DNA of 64,000 nt, from positions 50,698,561 through 50,762,560 of the forward strand of contig CM039179.1 in the NCBI GenBank assembly GCA_008360975.2, in the 5' to 3' direction. Under the pieces are notes generated by a model. The model was not told the DNA's origin, searched no databases, and saw only the letters and a program-made list of their open reading frames with translations. Below, piece after piece: positions 25,218-38,620 of the stretch. The position numbers and the translations under genes were made by a program. Each line of letters starts with the position of its first letter. The stretch's first letter is position 1. The DNA is from Lichenostomus cassidix. Lineage: Eukaryota > Chordata > Aves > Passeriformes > Meliphagidae.

Positions 25218-26692
25218 AATTGATTTAGCAGTATTTGGCAGTGATTAAAAACAGGAAGATAGGAGGAAGAGGCATGAACTTAGAGTTAGCCTTTTTAAAT
25301 CTTTAATAAAACACTGATAGTTTCTTAAAGTGCTTCTTGTTATTTGGCTCCTTTGAAATGAGTAGATAAATTCCTTGAGGAAAATTCTTCCATGTTTTAT
25401 TGATTGTTTGCAGAGCAAAACATAAATTCTATATACAAAAATAAACCATGAGAGCATATACATGCATACTTGTTCTGAATTCTTTATGATATTTATTTTC
25501 AACACTGATAGTTCTTTGCGATATTTGAATATTCATGTGACAACCTAGGGGTTATTTACATGAACTGAAACAAGAGGAAACTGGATGAAAGCACTATAAA
25601 TCCTGTGAATAAAAACAATATATTATCATTTTTATATTTCCTAATGTTCTGAGTTTCTTGTAAGTAAAAGTTGTTTGTAAAATTTCTACTGCCTGGGAAT
25701 ATTGTTCCATTTCTTAAATCAGATTGTAGGTACAATAAAACTTTCATAAACATGTTACAAATTGCTTTCATCTTTCCTGTATAAGTAAGATGCTGAGGGT
25801 TCCTAAATTACTTCACAATTACAGCAAAGCTTTGGATTGAGTTGTAAATGTTGTAACAATGTATCAATTTTAGAGTAATTGCTTTGAAAATACAGATTAC
25901 AATTTAAAGTTGCCATCTTTTTTTTTTTTTATTTGATTTTAAGTCCATGTTGGTTGTCATCCAACCCAATGCAACTGTTTTACTCATGTTCTGCAATTTG
26001 ATTTTACTGTTTCACAAAATGTGCAGGCAGTAGAAGGAAGATACTATGGCTCACAGACTATACTCTCTTCCTTTTACTCCAGTACTGAGGGTGGAGGTAC
26101 TGTGCCTGCAAGAAGTAGTAACTTATTTACCTGTGACTTGTAGATTGTTATCTCTCTACATGTGGTTTACTGTCGATATTGAGTTATTCTTTCTCTGGTT
26201 TATTGCCAGTTGGTTTATATGCAGTAAGTGAGCAGCAACCTGTTCAAAACATGCTATTAGTAGGGCAGCACAGAGCTGAATCTTCAAACAAATACTTTCA
26301 TTGTCTGTAGCATGCATTCTTTGTTTGTGGGTGGATTCAAGAGATTTGGTTCCATTCTGGCAAGATAATATTAAAAACTGATAGTAAAATGTCAGTATTA
26401 ATGTACTAGTTTGTTAATTAATAATAATCTGTTAAAATATTTGAAAATATTAGATGAGTTTATCAAATAATTCAATAAATTTTAGATTCGGCTTCTCAGG
26501 TTTTCAATGAAACTGAAAAAAACCAGATTCCTCGTCTATTATCATATTGTCATGGGTGTATTGGTTATGTGGCTAAAGAAGTTTCAGGATCCAACTCTCT
26601 TCTGCTCAATCTGATCAGTTCATATATGTCTGCATGTGCTAGAGAAATGTAAAATATTAATAGAAGGTCAACGAGTGTTCACTGAGCTCTTT

Positions 26693-26840
26693 GCCATATG
26701 GCCCCTGTGGAGGATAGAAGGCCCTGGCTAGCTTAAGCCTGCCATATGGACCTGGTGGAAAAAGGTAGGTTTCACACACAGAGCAAACCTACCATATGGA
26801 CTGGGTGGAGCACTCAAAACTCTAAACATTTCTTGTACAC
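26693..26840 (+). repeat. Degenerate tandem repeat, three units of about 49 bp
   Basis: Seen: CCATATGG-type cores have CATATG at 26695, 26743 and 26793, spaced 48 and 50 bp. Each is followed by a related segment (cccctgtggagga, acctggtggaaaa, actgggtggagca), and the first two units end in agcct or aaacct before the next core. The third unit decays after about 26815. It is a short minisatellite of unknown origin; each CATATG is also an E-box. Confidence 0.7.
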
Positions 26841-27490
26841 CAGGGCCTTTTACACAGAAGAATGTAAAAACATACATAATACATTACACACAAAAGCCAT
26901 TGAAAAATGGATCAATTGTTTAGGTTTATATAATGCTTTCAAGCAGAGACCAAAACTATATAAATAATCAGGGCTTATTTTGAAATAGTAAAGAGGACCA
27001 TCAATCATTTACAACTGACTTTTTTACTTTGCATTTAACATCTGTTGTATAATGGGACTGTACAATGCCACCCCTAATGCTGTACAAAGACAGAGTATCC
27101 AAAAATAGTGATAGGGTTAAAGCAAAGTTTTTCTGAATGTGTTCCCTTGGGTTTCTTTTCTTTCCCGTTCTTAACCTGGAAAACAAATTTAGCACACTGT
27201 GTAAAAGCAACACACAATTTAGCACACTTGTGCGGCAAGTCCTGGACTTAGAAATGTCTTCTGTTCTCTTAATCTTTTGAGGAATTGAGATTAAGCATAG
27301 GATAAGACCACTGATTCGACTTTAGTCCCTCTATGAAGAGTGTGATGTTAAATAGAGTTGCCTTATTTCATAGACTAAAGACAAAGTAAAGTGGGATAGT
27401 AAAATGATCATCTTTCAAACTACTGGATCAGACCTAATGTTGAACCTTCCTACATATTCCCATGCAAGCATATCTATATTTTCTTTAATT

Positions 27491-27521
27491 TTGGTTGGTT
27501 GGTTGGTTGGGTTGTCTTGGC

Positions 27522-27553
<32 letters not shown>
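27491..27553 (+). repeat. (GGTT)n followed by T14-A18
   Basis: TTGG repeated four times and then GGG at about 27491-27511. After a 10-base gap comes T x14 (27522-27535) directly joined to A x18 (27536-27553). The T/A block is a perfect self-complementary run of at least 28 bp. Confidence 0.9.
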
Positions 27554-30500
27554 GCAAAAGTCAGGTCAGGACTACTCCAGCTAAGATTATACCAAAGTAC
27601 AGGAAAATGGAGCATAAATTAAAGATGTATTTTTAAGACTTTATTTTCTGCTTTCTTACCTATTTTCATAATGATTCATGTCTTGTTTTCACAGCTTTAT
27701 ATGTGACAATGAATAAGGAGAAAAGAAGTCAAGATATTTTTTGTTTTGTAAACAAAGAGATTATTTCTGTCACAATCTTTTCCTTTTCTCTAACTGTATT
27801 TTTTTCTTCTCTGGTCTTGCAATTTCAACAAGCAAACTAATTTCTTCATATCTTGGAAGGGGAGAAAACTACTGAAACAAAAATACTTTAGAAACAATCA
27901 GTCCTACTGAGAAGTGTTTGCGATGTAAGGAAAAAGAGCAGGAAGCAGTAGAATAAGCTGAGTTGTGGAACAGCTGGGACAAAGAGAAGACAAAGACAGT
28001 GATACTGATGATAAGGGATTTAGATTTTACCTTTTAAACTCATTGTACTAAAACTTTTGTAGTTGTGCTAAAATTCCAACCAGCTTTCATCAGTAGCACT
28101 GACTTCCTTTTCAAAAACTGAACAAAAAATCACTGAAGTTGGTGCAACTTGCTCATCTCAATCTTCTGCATGCAGGAGTTCAGAAAACCATGCAGGATGG
28201 TCATTACCTCATGTGGCTCTTGGTTTTTTTACTATCTGGACTAAAAGCCAACCTACTATTGGAATACAGAATAAAAGCATTATCCCTAAATATATAATCA
28301 TATAATCAGGTTGAGATCATAAAGCTTGTGCAGTCTGTTTTAGTTTGTTTAGGCAGTAACTGTTTTCACAGTACAATAATGCTGAAGATCTTTTGATTTC
28401 TGTTTTGTTTATTTACAGTTATCACATACATAAATTATCATAACATCTTAGACAACCTTTGAACTACCTTGGGATTTGTATTTTGTTTCTGTTACATATC
28501 TTTTATAATTGCTTAAGGATTGAAATAAAGAATTTTTCAATTACATTATTGGCATAAACATTGAGATATTTACAAAGGTTTTGATATGAAACAAAATTAA
28601 TAAGATTTGTCCCTATGGTGGAGATGCAATGCATATTTCCTTGATGTTATGATGTAGATAAAAGACTGAACAAAATATTTAATTTGTCCGAGGGTTTTAA
28701 ACTGGATCCCAAAAAAGATTTTAATTTAACAGCAAGTGTATGGCATGTTTGCTGTGTAGGGTACTTTAATTTTCTATATTTAATATAAACCAAAATGTTA
28801 CATGGTGACTCCTGACTATTTTTTATCTTCTTAAATCAGTGCTGAATGTGACTCATAATGCATAAATACATAAAGGATATTTTTTTGGTCTTCTCTAATA
28901 TGTATTCTGATATATTAGCATAAATTACATATTCCAAGACATGAAAACACATGCAGGCCAAATCTCACTTTAAAGTGGATGCCTCAAATGGAGCAGAAAA
29001 CATTAGAGGCAAAACTTCTACATTATTCTATCAGTGAGCATCAAGCTAGTGAATGCCATAGAAATCTCACTAATGGACATGTTCTGGCAGCTTGTTGCAG
29101 ATATTTGATGAATGAATTGCAAGAGAAATCATATCAGATGTAAAAATGCTTGCCTTTTCATTCTGAATTTTGTTTCTGAGCACTCTGGGGCTTAGGGATT
29201 TTGTTTGTTCATTATTATGGATTTCTGTGAAAATCAGATACTAGGATATAATGTATAGGCAACGGTTTGAGAAATGTGGCTATAATATTGTAAAGGACTG
29301 TTTCTGATGCTATAAACTATGAAGCTCATATTGAACTCCCATAGGCAGACAGCCAAATTTCTATTAGGATATCATAACCATATAATCCAAACTGTGTACA
29401 TCGATTATTGTCTACAACATTTGCATCTGAGTACTGGAACCATTCCATAGATAGACACATTAAGGATGTTTATTGTATCTGCTAAAAAAAATACTGTGGA
29501 ATAATTTGAAAAAGTGAGTTAAATATACTCTCTTATGCAAATGTGGGTGTTCCAGCCACAAAAATAAGAAAACTTCTGTGGAATACTGCTTCATGATACT
29601 AAGACAGCTCACTCCTTTTGTACCTTTCTGGTGGGAGTTTGTCAAAACAGAATGCTTCACATCCTTTTGTTTTCTGTAACACTTGGTGCATTAGGTGTGA
29701 AGAGAGTTAAGACCTGGAGTTACCAGATCATATATTTCTGTAAAAAGTGTGTATTGCCATTTGGGTACTCAAGCAAAGCCTGGGCACACTATTGAACTAT
29801 TGATGATAAAACACCTGTTCCCTTAACCTCTCAGAAGCCTGACTGCGGGGCTGCACCAGCACAGTCCCCTCGGTACTTTGTTTTCAAAGAGTGATTTCTT
29901 ACCCTGCATTTCCAAAGCATTTGAAGCTTTTCATTGCATGTTCATGAATTCCTGAACCTGTTGCCCAGTAGCACCATACAAATGTGTCAGTTGAGTCCAT
30001 CTGATTTGGCTCCTGATTATTTTATTTGATTGGCATCTCTGGCACTAATACATCCAGGGAAGGAATTTTGTCAAGACAAAAGCTCAGGAACAGCTTTTCT
30101 TAATATGTTTCTGTCTTGCTGTGCATTTTAGGCTGGTCATCTTATTCACTGGTCTAATCCATGTATTATAAGTCCAAATATTAGAGGTAATTTCTAGTAT
30201 CCCTTTTGTTAAAGAAGCTATTAAAATCATGAGCAATTAACAGGATCTTGCAGGAAGTGAAGAGAATATGAGTATACATGTTTTTAAATACTGGGTTTCT
30301 GCAAAAAGTACTGTCACTGGACATTTTATATATTTATCTAAATATGAGATTTTCTCATTTTCCTAAGAAGAAACATGACAGTATTCTGTATGAATATTCA
30401 GTTAAACAAAGCATTTACATTAATCAGGAGATCCAGTTTTACATATTCTGACCAAATAAATATTTTTCTGCTGGGACAGATGACCAGCATAAGTTGACGT

Positions 30501-33500
30501 AAATGAGAAGTGTTTAAACCTCTTTTGCATTCTCTGTTGAACTTGTCTGACATATCTATTTGTGAGACGCAGTACTGTTGACTTCTGTGCTGCCACTTTA
30601 CACCAGATGCCAAGCATGCCTGGTCAACCTCATCTTCTTGCCAGCACTCTGGGGATGCGGGTATGGGACAGGTTATGAGTTGCTGAATGAGTGACAGCTG
30701 ACGAGTGTTGCTCAGACACATTACCATATATTCATTTTCTGTTTGGGCATCTGATTCATGCTGTCAGCAGCTTCCCAAGAACATGGGCCATGTGACAAGG
30801 TAGCAAGAGCATTAATACTCAGGCCCCATAATTGCAGCATTGGATATAGACTTCTTGAAAACACTGACTTTTTTAGTTTTTCCTGAAGAGAATGAACATT
30901 AGAATTATTAACTGAACACAGACCAAGGAAAATAGTGTGAATACAATGCAGTTCCAGGTATTAACATAAACCCTTCATCTTCAGAGAATTACAAGTTACC
31001 AGCTGTGCTCTTATCAAAAACTGCCTTCTTACTACTGTTATGCTTACAAAAGAGGAGTGCTGTTATTTTAGATGGCAATGACAGAAGTGCTAATATTGTT
31101 GATATTCCTTATTTTAAAATCACCTTAAATCCCCAAATAATAGATGTTTTTCAACTTCTGTGAGACATGTCCAGAGGATTATTAATCCAAATCATGTGGC
31201 CCTTGAAATGATCCAATAAAATCTAGGAAAAAGCAATTGTTACATTGTCTAATGTTTTTTCTCTGCATTTTGCAGTAGCCATATGGAGGCAGTTATAGGG
31301 AGGAATGGGCAGCACAAACATAAGTATGCATACTGTGGAAGCATTGCCTTGTGTATTGCTTTTATCAGTTGAGATGTGCATATTTATGTCCATAATTTTG
31401 AAAATGTGAGGTTTAGTCTACATTATGACAATATTAGTCTACATTCATTATGCAGCCTTAAAGTCCAGTCCCTAATTTGAAGTTTGACGTTAATCAGGAA
31501 TTTAGCTTAGACTGAAAATACTTGGCTTGATCATTTGATTCTGCATACATTTAGGAAAGCTGGATGTATGACCAGGGAGCCAGCTTGTGAGCCAACATAA
31601 TAAAGGAAATTAAATAGCTAATACTGTTGAGGGTGGGGTTTGATTCCCTAAATATCCTTTCACTACACAGATGATCATGGACACTCCTCAACACAACTTT
31701 GGAAGAAGCTGAGAATGACTCTTCTGAACCTATAGGGATACACATTGGCAGAACCCTCTGCATACATATATGCACATAAGCAGTTCTACAAAGCCAAGAA
31801 ACATTCTTTTTAGCACTCAGTATTGCCTGGCTGATGGAGTGGAGTTAGTCGGGTACTAATTGGGATGTTTGACATGAACCGGTAAAATACGTTTATATTT
31901 TTTTACAGAATCCAAAGCACAGATGGCCTTACTCTGCATCTGATTCCTGCCAGTAGCATATAAGGATCTTTTAAAAAAATAATGGGCATAGTTCTTACAA
32001 TTAAGAACTTCAGGTTATAATATTATAAAATGCCTTCTTTTTATGCTAATATATGTTTTTAAAAATGCAATAAAATATTTGGAATATCTTTTTAACAATC
32101 ATTTAATCTTTAGAAATTTAGAGTTAATTTCATAAATTCATCAGAGTTAAGGAATGTAAGTTACTGTCAGGTGTTCAAGATGTATGTGTTTTATGATTAT
32201 CAGATATATACAGAATCATCTCTGAGTATCCCATTTCTTTTATCCTGATCATTCAATGCACTTAAAAAAATGATGTGAGTAAACAGGATATTTTTTATTA
32301 TGGGGACAGAGAAACCATATAATTTTGGTTTGCACATTATGTGTTATGATGCCAAAGTACACAGAATAGAAATGCCACCGGCATTTTAACATTCCATTGT
32401 ATGGTAAAATATGTTTGTTGAAAAATAGGAATGATAATTTATTCTAAAATATTGTGAAATCCTTAGAATAAATAAATCAGCCAATACTGCTTGACCCAGC
32501 CCTAATCAGTAATAGGCTGCAAAATAAGATAAAGGTTATTAAAATAATCCTTTTATTGAAAGAGAAAATTAGATAAGTTGTGCTGATTGACTCTGAGGCC
32601 CTCCTAGGGACATGTAAAATGAAGAATAAACTCAACTTGATCTAGTCCAAAAAGCCTGAAGAAATCCTCACAGCTGGAACATCACCACTAATTACATTTT
32701 TGCTTTTTGAATAGATATTGCCAACTTTTTCTGTTCATTTTTAATGGTGTTATACCCGTAATTCCTTAACAAACTAAAATACGTGATCTTTAAAGAATGT
32801 ACTTTATATATGTACTTTGACAGCTGTAAATTTCACTTATATTCAACTACAATTCTTGAAATACCACAAGAATTACTTGTGCAAAATAGGTTGTATGTAA
32901 AAAACAACAGTTTGGCTGTTTTGCTTATTTTTTGCTGAGTCAGTATAAATTTCTTGCTCCTGGACACTCTTTCTCCTTCCCTCCTTCACCTCAAAATCCC
33001 AATCCTATTATTCCTTTCCAAAGTGTTTGGCGACCTTGAGTGTCCTTCTTCCCTATTTTCTCAACTTTCTCTTTCCTCGCTTGTTGATAACTCCCTGTCT
33101 CTTGTCAAGTCCTCTCTGTTTCCAACCCTTCGTGTCCTTATTCCAGCCATCAGTACATTCCTTTTCTTCCCTCTCTGTGCTTATAGATAAATTGGCTTAT
33201 AAGGTATCAGCATAGGAGGGGTGTCACTGAACCTTGGAGAAAGAGTGATCCCAAATGTTTTGTTCGAGAAGTGATTCTCCATCTGGCTCTAATTTGCCAT
33301 TATGGAGACAACTCCAACTGCAGTGTGATCAATGATCCTGTGCAGTAGTGAAGAATGATCTGTAGAGACTGTATGTTCTTTAAAATTATTTTAAAAATAC
33401 CAGAAATATATTAATTGATTTTTTTTTTAAGGGAAAACCATCAAGTTAGTACATTATGTTTTCAGTGTTTAAAGTCTCATAGAATTGTCAGTAAATATGA

Positions 33501-34236
33501 ATTTTACTGTTGGTGGGAAAGTCCTGCATCTAAACCTACCTCGAAAGTGGACACATAAAACCAAATTTTTATGTCTTTTTATTCCTGTGTAGTCTTAACA
33601 TCGAGTGAGGGTGTGCATATTTGGAAGCACTTAGGAAAATGGTCCCTAATGGTATCCTTGATACATAGCTGCATGAGTTCTGTAAGACCTACTTCAATGT
33701 GACTACATTGAATACAGAGCCATTGTGCACAAAGTACATATCCAAGAAACTTATTCTCAGTAGCTGTGATCCTTTCCATGTTGTTTTAATATTTTAGTCA
33801 TATTTCATTATTAGAGAGTTGCAATTTCTAAAGTCCTCAGGCAAACATAGCAATCCAGAAGCAGAACTCAGTGGACAGCATTTGCAATGATGCTATTGAC
33901 TGTGAGAGCACCAGCCTCTTCAAAGTGTTACAGAAACATTAACCAGTCAGTCGGTCTATTTGAATATTTGATATTCCCCCTGATTTTGAGCTGCCATAGT
34001 TGCAAATATTTTAATTTCAGAATATTTGGGTGTGCTGGAGAACTGTTGTTTGTATAAAAAGAAGGAAGCAAATTGTAGATTGAAAAAAAGATTTAATGAG
34101 AGTTACTTTCAGTACATTCCCTTTATAGGTAACATCCTTCACAGTCATCTTGCATTGCCGCCAGTTACATGCAGGGTGAATCCTGAATGACTAAATCTAT
34201 AAAGCAGCAAAATGTTATGGGAATTGGGCAAGAGGA

Positions 34237-34260
34237 TTTTATTTATTTATTTATTTATTA
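34237..34260 (+). repeat. (TTTA)n microsatellite
   Basis: About five and a half perfect tttatt-type units next to a gggcaagagga flank. Confidence 0.9.
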
Positions 34261-37200
34261 TCTGCCTGAAATTATTAAACATTTTGATTCAGGACATGAG
34301 ACCCTTTGTTCTTTTGTGTTAATATAAATCAAGAATTACTGTTCAATTAAAATAGAGGAGCTTCTCACACTTGAAATCTCTAACTCTGAGGAAGGTGAAA
34401 TATGAGGCTTTGTACTGAAGAGTGTTTGGAAACATAAACAAAAATAATATTAAGACAAGTGGAATAGATTTTTTCAACAATGTAAAAAAGTGTGTGCACC
34501 AGGTTTATGGTTATAAAACGTAGAAGCAGAATTCTCTTTCATCATTCAAATGGCAAGAGTGAACCTGTGTTAGAGAGAAATACATGTGGAATATTTTGCA
34601 GAGAACAGAAAAGCCTCAAGATGCATTGCAAAAAAAGCATGACAGAAGTACAGAATGGCAGTAATCTGTATAGAATTTTTTTTTTCCAGCCAGCTATTAT
34701 CACTTGCTTTCAAATCCTGGCAATATCAATATTCTCCAGTTTGATTGGTGACTGCTCTGAACTTATCCTTCTTGCTTTTAGGAACAAAGACAAGAGAATG
34801 GCTACCTCTATTCATCTATTATTGTTTAAATAGCTGTCACAGCTCTCAGGATGTCTGTTTCCATGTTATCTGGTGAAAGAATAAAATAGAATGGCAACAA
34901 ACCAAATACAATGAAATATGTTTGTTGCATTTGGCCCAAACCAGCTGCTGTTTACAGATAAGATCTGGTTTGAACAAAACCAGGTGAATTTTGGAAATTG
35001 AGGAACAATGGATGAAATGGTTGTAGCATTTACAAATATTTTAAAGATACATGTCACATTCAAGCTTGCCTGTTATGGTGATTTAGTTCATATGTCAAGA
35101 CACATATACATCTCTGCCCAGATACTGTAGAGGCTTGGGTAACAGCTTGTCCTATCCTTGTTTATTTGTTAATTTATAACATCTCAGTTCCCAGCACAGG
35201 CCAAGACAGGCCTGGACACTTCTTTGTTCTGCCTTGTTCTTTCTTTTTTCTCCCCTCTTTCTTTTCATTGTTCTGCTCCCCATTCTGACAATGGAGTTGT
35301 AGATTGACCCTTTTTCCCCTTTTGCCCTGACTTGTCTTCCAACACTTCCTTTGATGTGTTTAGACTGAAAATACCAAATCTGTGTTTCCCAGCAAGTGCT
35401 CATTTTGCAGCACTGCTCTGCTAGTAGGTTAAGAGGAATTTTAGTAGTTCCTTTGCAGCAGTTTAAAAGATGTTAGTCTAATGATTATTTGGAAACAAAA
35501 GATATCTCATCCTATCAAGAAAAGAGGACTTGTGCAGAAATGAAGTATTTTTAAATGTTTTAAAGGCAAGAGGTCATTTTATTTTGCTACTAAGATATGT
35601 AGTTATGTTTTAATTGGCTGTGTTTACAATGTGGTTTTTCTTAAAAATGTATTTTTTTAAGATTCCCTCAATCATCGCTTATCTCACATCCACAAATATC
35701 CATGTTTCCTGTGTATAATATGTACATTTGCTCAGTTTCAAACATACTCTCACTCAAAGTTTATTTCACATGGGACATCAAGAAAACAAAGTCACATTAG
35801 TCTGACTTTTTTTTCTGAGTTGACATTTCATTAAAATAAGTTCAGAGTAAGTTCATCTCTAGTTCTACCCTTCAGTGTAAACTTGTTTCTGTTATTTATT
35901 ATAACATAACAGTTTGGATGTTACTTTGAATTCATATCATGCTAACCTTTTTTGAGTTACTTTGCCTATTGCAAAACCATGCCACACATTGTTAAAAAAT
36001 CTTTGCAGACTTCACATGTTGAGCATGTAAAATGTACAGCAAGCTTAACATTAAATAAATTATAAAGTAGTAATACAGTAAAAAAATTGATCCCTTGCTT
36101 AAATTCTATTACAAGACCTGTGTTAGGAACTTTCTGTATCTCAGCAATTGCATGGAAGAGCAGTTTTTGAGTTAATTAAGGCTTATGGAATTTTTAAGTG
36201 GGTCAGTTTTATCTAGTATATCTTAAAATATTTTGACAATTTGAGACCTAAAATATCAGTAAGATTCTGAGTAGTCTTAGAAAATAGGAGGTCATTGATC
36301 CATTTTCTTGGCAAACCTAGAGGAAAATTATGCCTTTTCGGTTTCCTTTCTCATTTATATGAATCAACTTCACTATGCATGTTAGTGATTCAGCTCTTTC
36401 TTGCTGTATCACACAAAAGCAATACCTTCACTGAAACCACTGATATAAAGAAGTCTCTACCCAAAAAAATTAAGAACGTAACATAGAAGAGCCTTTATGA
36501 TTTTTTTCTTCTTTTTTTTTTTTTTAATTTTGGGTAGAAATCATTTGGGGAAACTGTATTTTCAGTAGAGGAAAAAAGAGTTTTCAGCTATGCAATAATA
36601 TTATGTATTGTTTATCAGTCTATTGTCTAACTAGTTTTGTTTAAGTTTTTTCTTGTTTCTTTTGATGAATGAAAGCATAACAATTCTGACAGCAGTTTGG
36701 AAAAAAACATTTGGTAATGATTTTTCACCCTAGGAGTTGAGAAGTTGAACTGAGCTAGTTTTCAATACCCAGGAATACATTTTTTTTTTTTTTCTAATGA
36801 AGTGGTGGATACTTTTATAACATTGTAAAAGTTGGAAAGAAAAAGCTCATACTTATGGCCAAATTTTAGTATGTTACTACAAAATGACTACAGAGCTATC
36901 CATGCTGCTGTGGGGTAGCATGAGGATAGAGGATACATACACAACACATTTTCAGAGCCTGCTTTGAATCTCAGTAAGGTAGATAGGAAGTGGTTCAGTA
37001 ATCTAGAGCCAGTTCTTTCTTAGCACTTCGTAACCTGACTGGAAAACTTAAATATAGCTGAAAAAATCCTTTATGACTGGATGGTGTGAAGCTTTCCTTG
37101 GTCAACATCAATTCCTTTCGGTAACCTTAACTTGCAAAGCTTTTGAATGATTGCTTCATGAGAAAGCAGTAATTGTGACATGAATTGTGACAAATAGGAG

Positions 37201-37349
37201 ATAATGAACAGAGTCTTACTCCTTGTGTAGACCATTCTCAACCTGAACCACAGTGAAGTACAAAGAAGAGAATCCAGGTTTGTGGCTAGCACAGGCTTTT
37301 CCCATGAGAATTCTTCTTGTGTTTTATAAATAAAGATAAAGTTTGGATG

Positions 37350-37545
37350 TTATTGGAACAGCGTCCCAGAACTTGGACAGTGCAGGCCTGGCCAATCAGG
37401 CCTAGGGGAAGGCTTCTGACTGACCAATCTGGGTGACTTTTGAAAACTCTATATATATGATGAAATCAAAACAATAAAAGTCATTCCTTCTTGCCACTGA
37501 GAACTGGTGCTTTCATTACTCTGCTAGCTGCTCAACAGTGACACA
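37350..37545 (+). mobile_element. Probable solo LTR of an endogenous retrovirus
   Basis: Seen in LTR order: a CCAAT motif (gccaatcagg, about 37391), a TATA-like run (tatatatatga, about 37450), a polyadenylation signal AATAAA at 37473-37478, then a U5-like pyrimidine-rich tail ending near gctcaaca (about 37540). A candidate TG start is at about 37350. There is no primer-binding site or gag/pol/env remnant next to it, so it would be a solo LTR or fragment. No clean target-site duplication was found: gtttgga before and gttagga after are similar but do not fit a TG..CA terminus exactly. Family not identified. Confidence 0.45.
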
Positions 37546-38388
37546 GGTTAGGAGGGATCTTGCCAAAAGCAGATCTTTCCATCTGAGCTGGTCATCTTAG
37601 GCTTCTCTTACAGTCAATAGACACCTCCAGAGGAAAGTTTGCCTCTTCCTGCAGTAGATGCTTGTGAGAGTTCAGATAGATGAATACCCTAAAGTGGCAT
37701 CTGCTGCTTTCCACTGTCTATAAAAGAGATAAGTGGTACCAGCCCAGAAGAAGATGTCTAAATGCCTCTCTGGGTAGTTCTGTGGACGGTCACAGTAGGA
37801 GAACCTTTAACTTTAGCCCTGTAAATACTGGGCAGCACGACAGAGCTGGTGAGGAGATGAGATGAGAAATCTGCACCTGGGCGTGGTTGATAGAGATTGG
37901 TTCCTTCTGGCGGAATGGTAATGAGGACTGCTGGAATTAATTGGGACTTTGAGTTATGGATTTCCCATCCTGAGGTCATCAAAGACTATATTGTAACCTT
38001 TTGTTACTACAGAGTTCAATTTTCATGGTTCTAGATGATGTCAACTTAGGAAAATACTGTGCTCAGTCCAAGAGAGAGCTATTTTTAGGCAACCAGGATC
38101 AACTTTCATATACAATTCTAATGTACATGATAAAATAAATAAAGATGTATGACTATTATTGAAACAGTAATTAAATAAATAGATAAAAAGAAGTTTAACT
38201 ACCCCAAAACATATATAACTTACAATGGTCAAAACCAAAATGTCAAAAAGCAAGTCTGACATGCTCCTTTGTAGGCAAATAGCTGTGTAGAAATCTGCAT
38301 AATACCTAGAGTACATTCTGATGTCCTTGCATTGTACTGAGATACATTAATATGTGTCAGTTAATGGCTGAGCCCTTGGTAAGAAAAG

Positions 38389-38433
38389 TATGTATAGATA
38401 TATGTTTCTATATATATATGTGTGTGTGTGTTT
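38389..38433 (+). repeat. Compound (TA)n(TG)n microsatellite
   Basis: tgtatagatatatg, then (ta)n, then (tg)n ending in tttg. The two dinucleotide blocks abut. Confidence 0.88.
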
Positions 38434-38540
38434 GTAGAGATAGTTTTCCTTTTGAAGAATTCAGATTAACATCTAGTGCAAAGAAATTGACCTAAATTTC
38501 TGTATCATATCAACAGTAGCCTAAAAATATTTCAGAAAGT

Positions 38541-38620
38541 AAAAAAAAAAAAGAAGAAAAAGCTCACAAAACAAAACAAAATCAAAACCAAAAACAAAAC
38601 AAAAAAAACCACAACCACAA
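38541..38620 (+). repeat. A-rich (CAAAA)n low-complexity tract
   Basis: A12 followed by gaagaaaaag and repeated caaaa/aaaac units for about 80 bp, ending ccacaaccacaag. It could be a decayed retrotransposon poly-A tail, but no element body is recognisable upstream. Confidence 0.85.

Noticed and set aside
35756..35800. acatgggacatcaagaaaac as part of the preceding DACH1 exon (Met-Gly-His motif)
   Set aside because: Only three residues agree; the flanking codons and splice sites do not fit.
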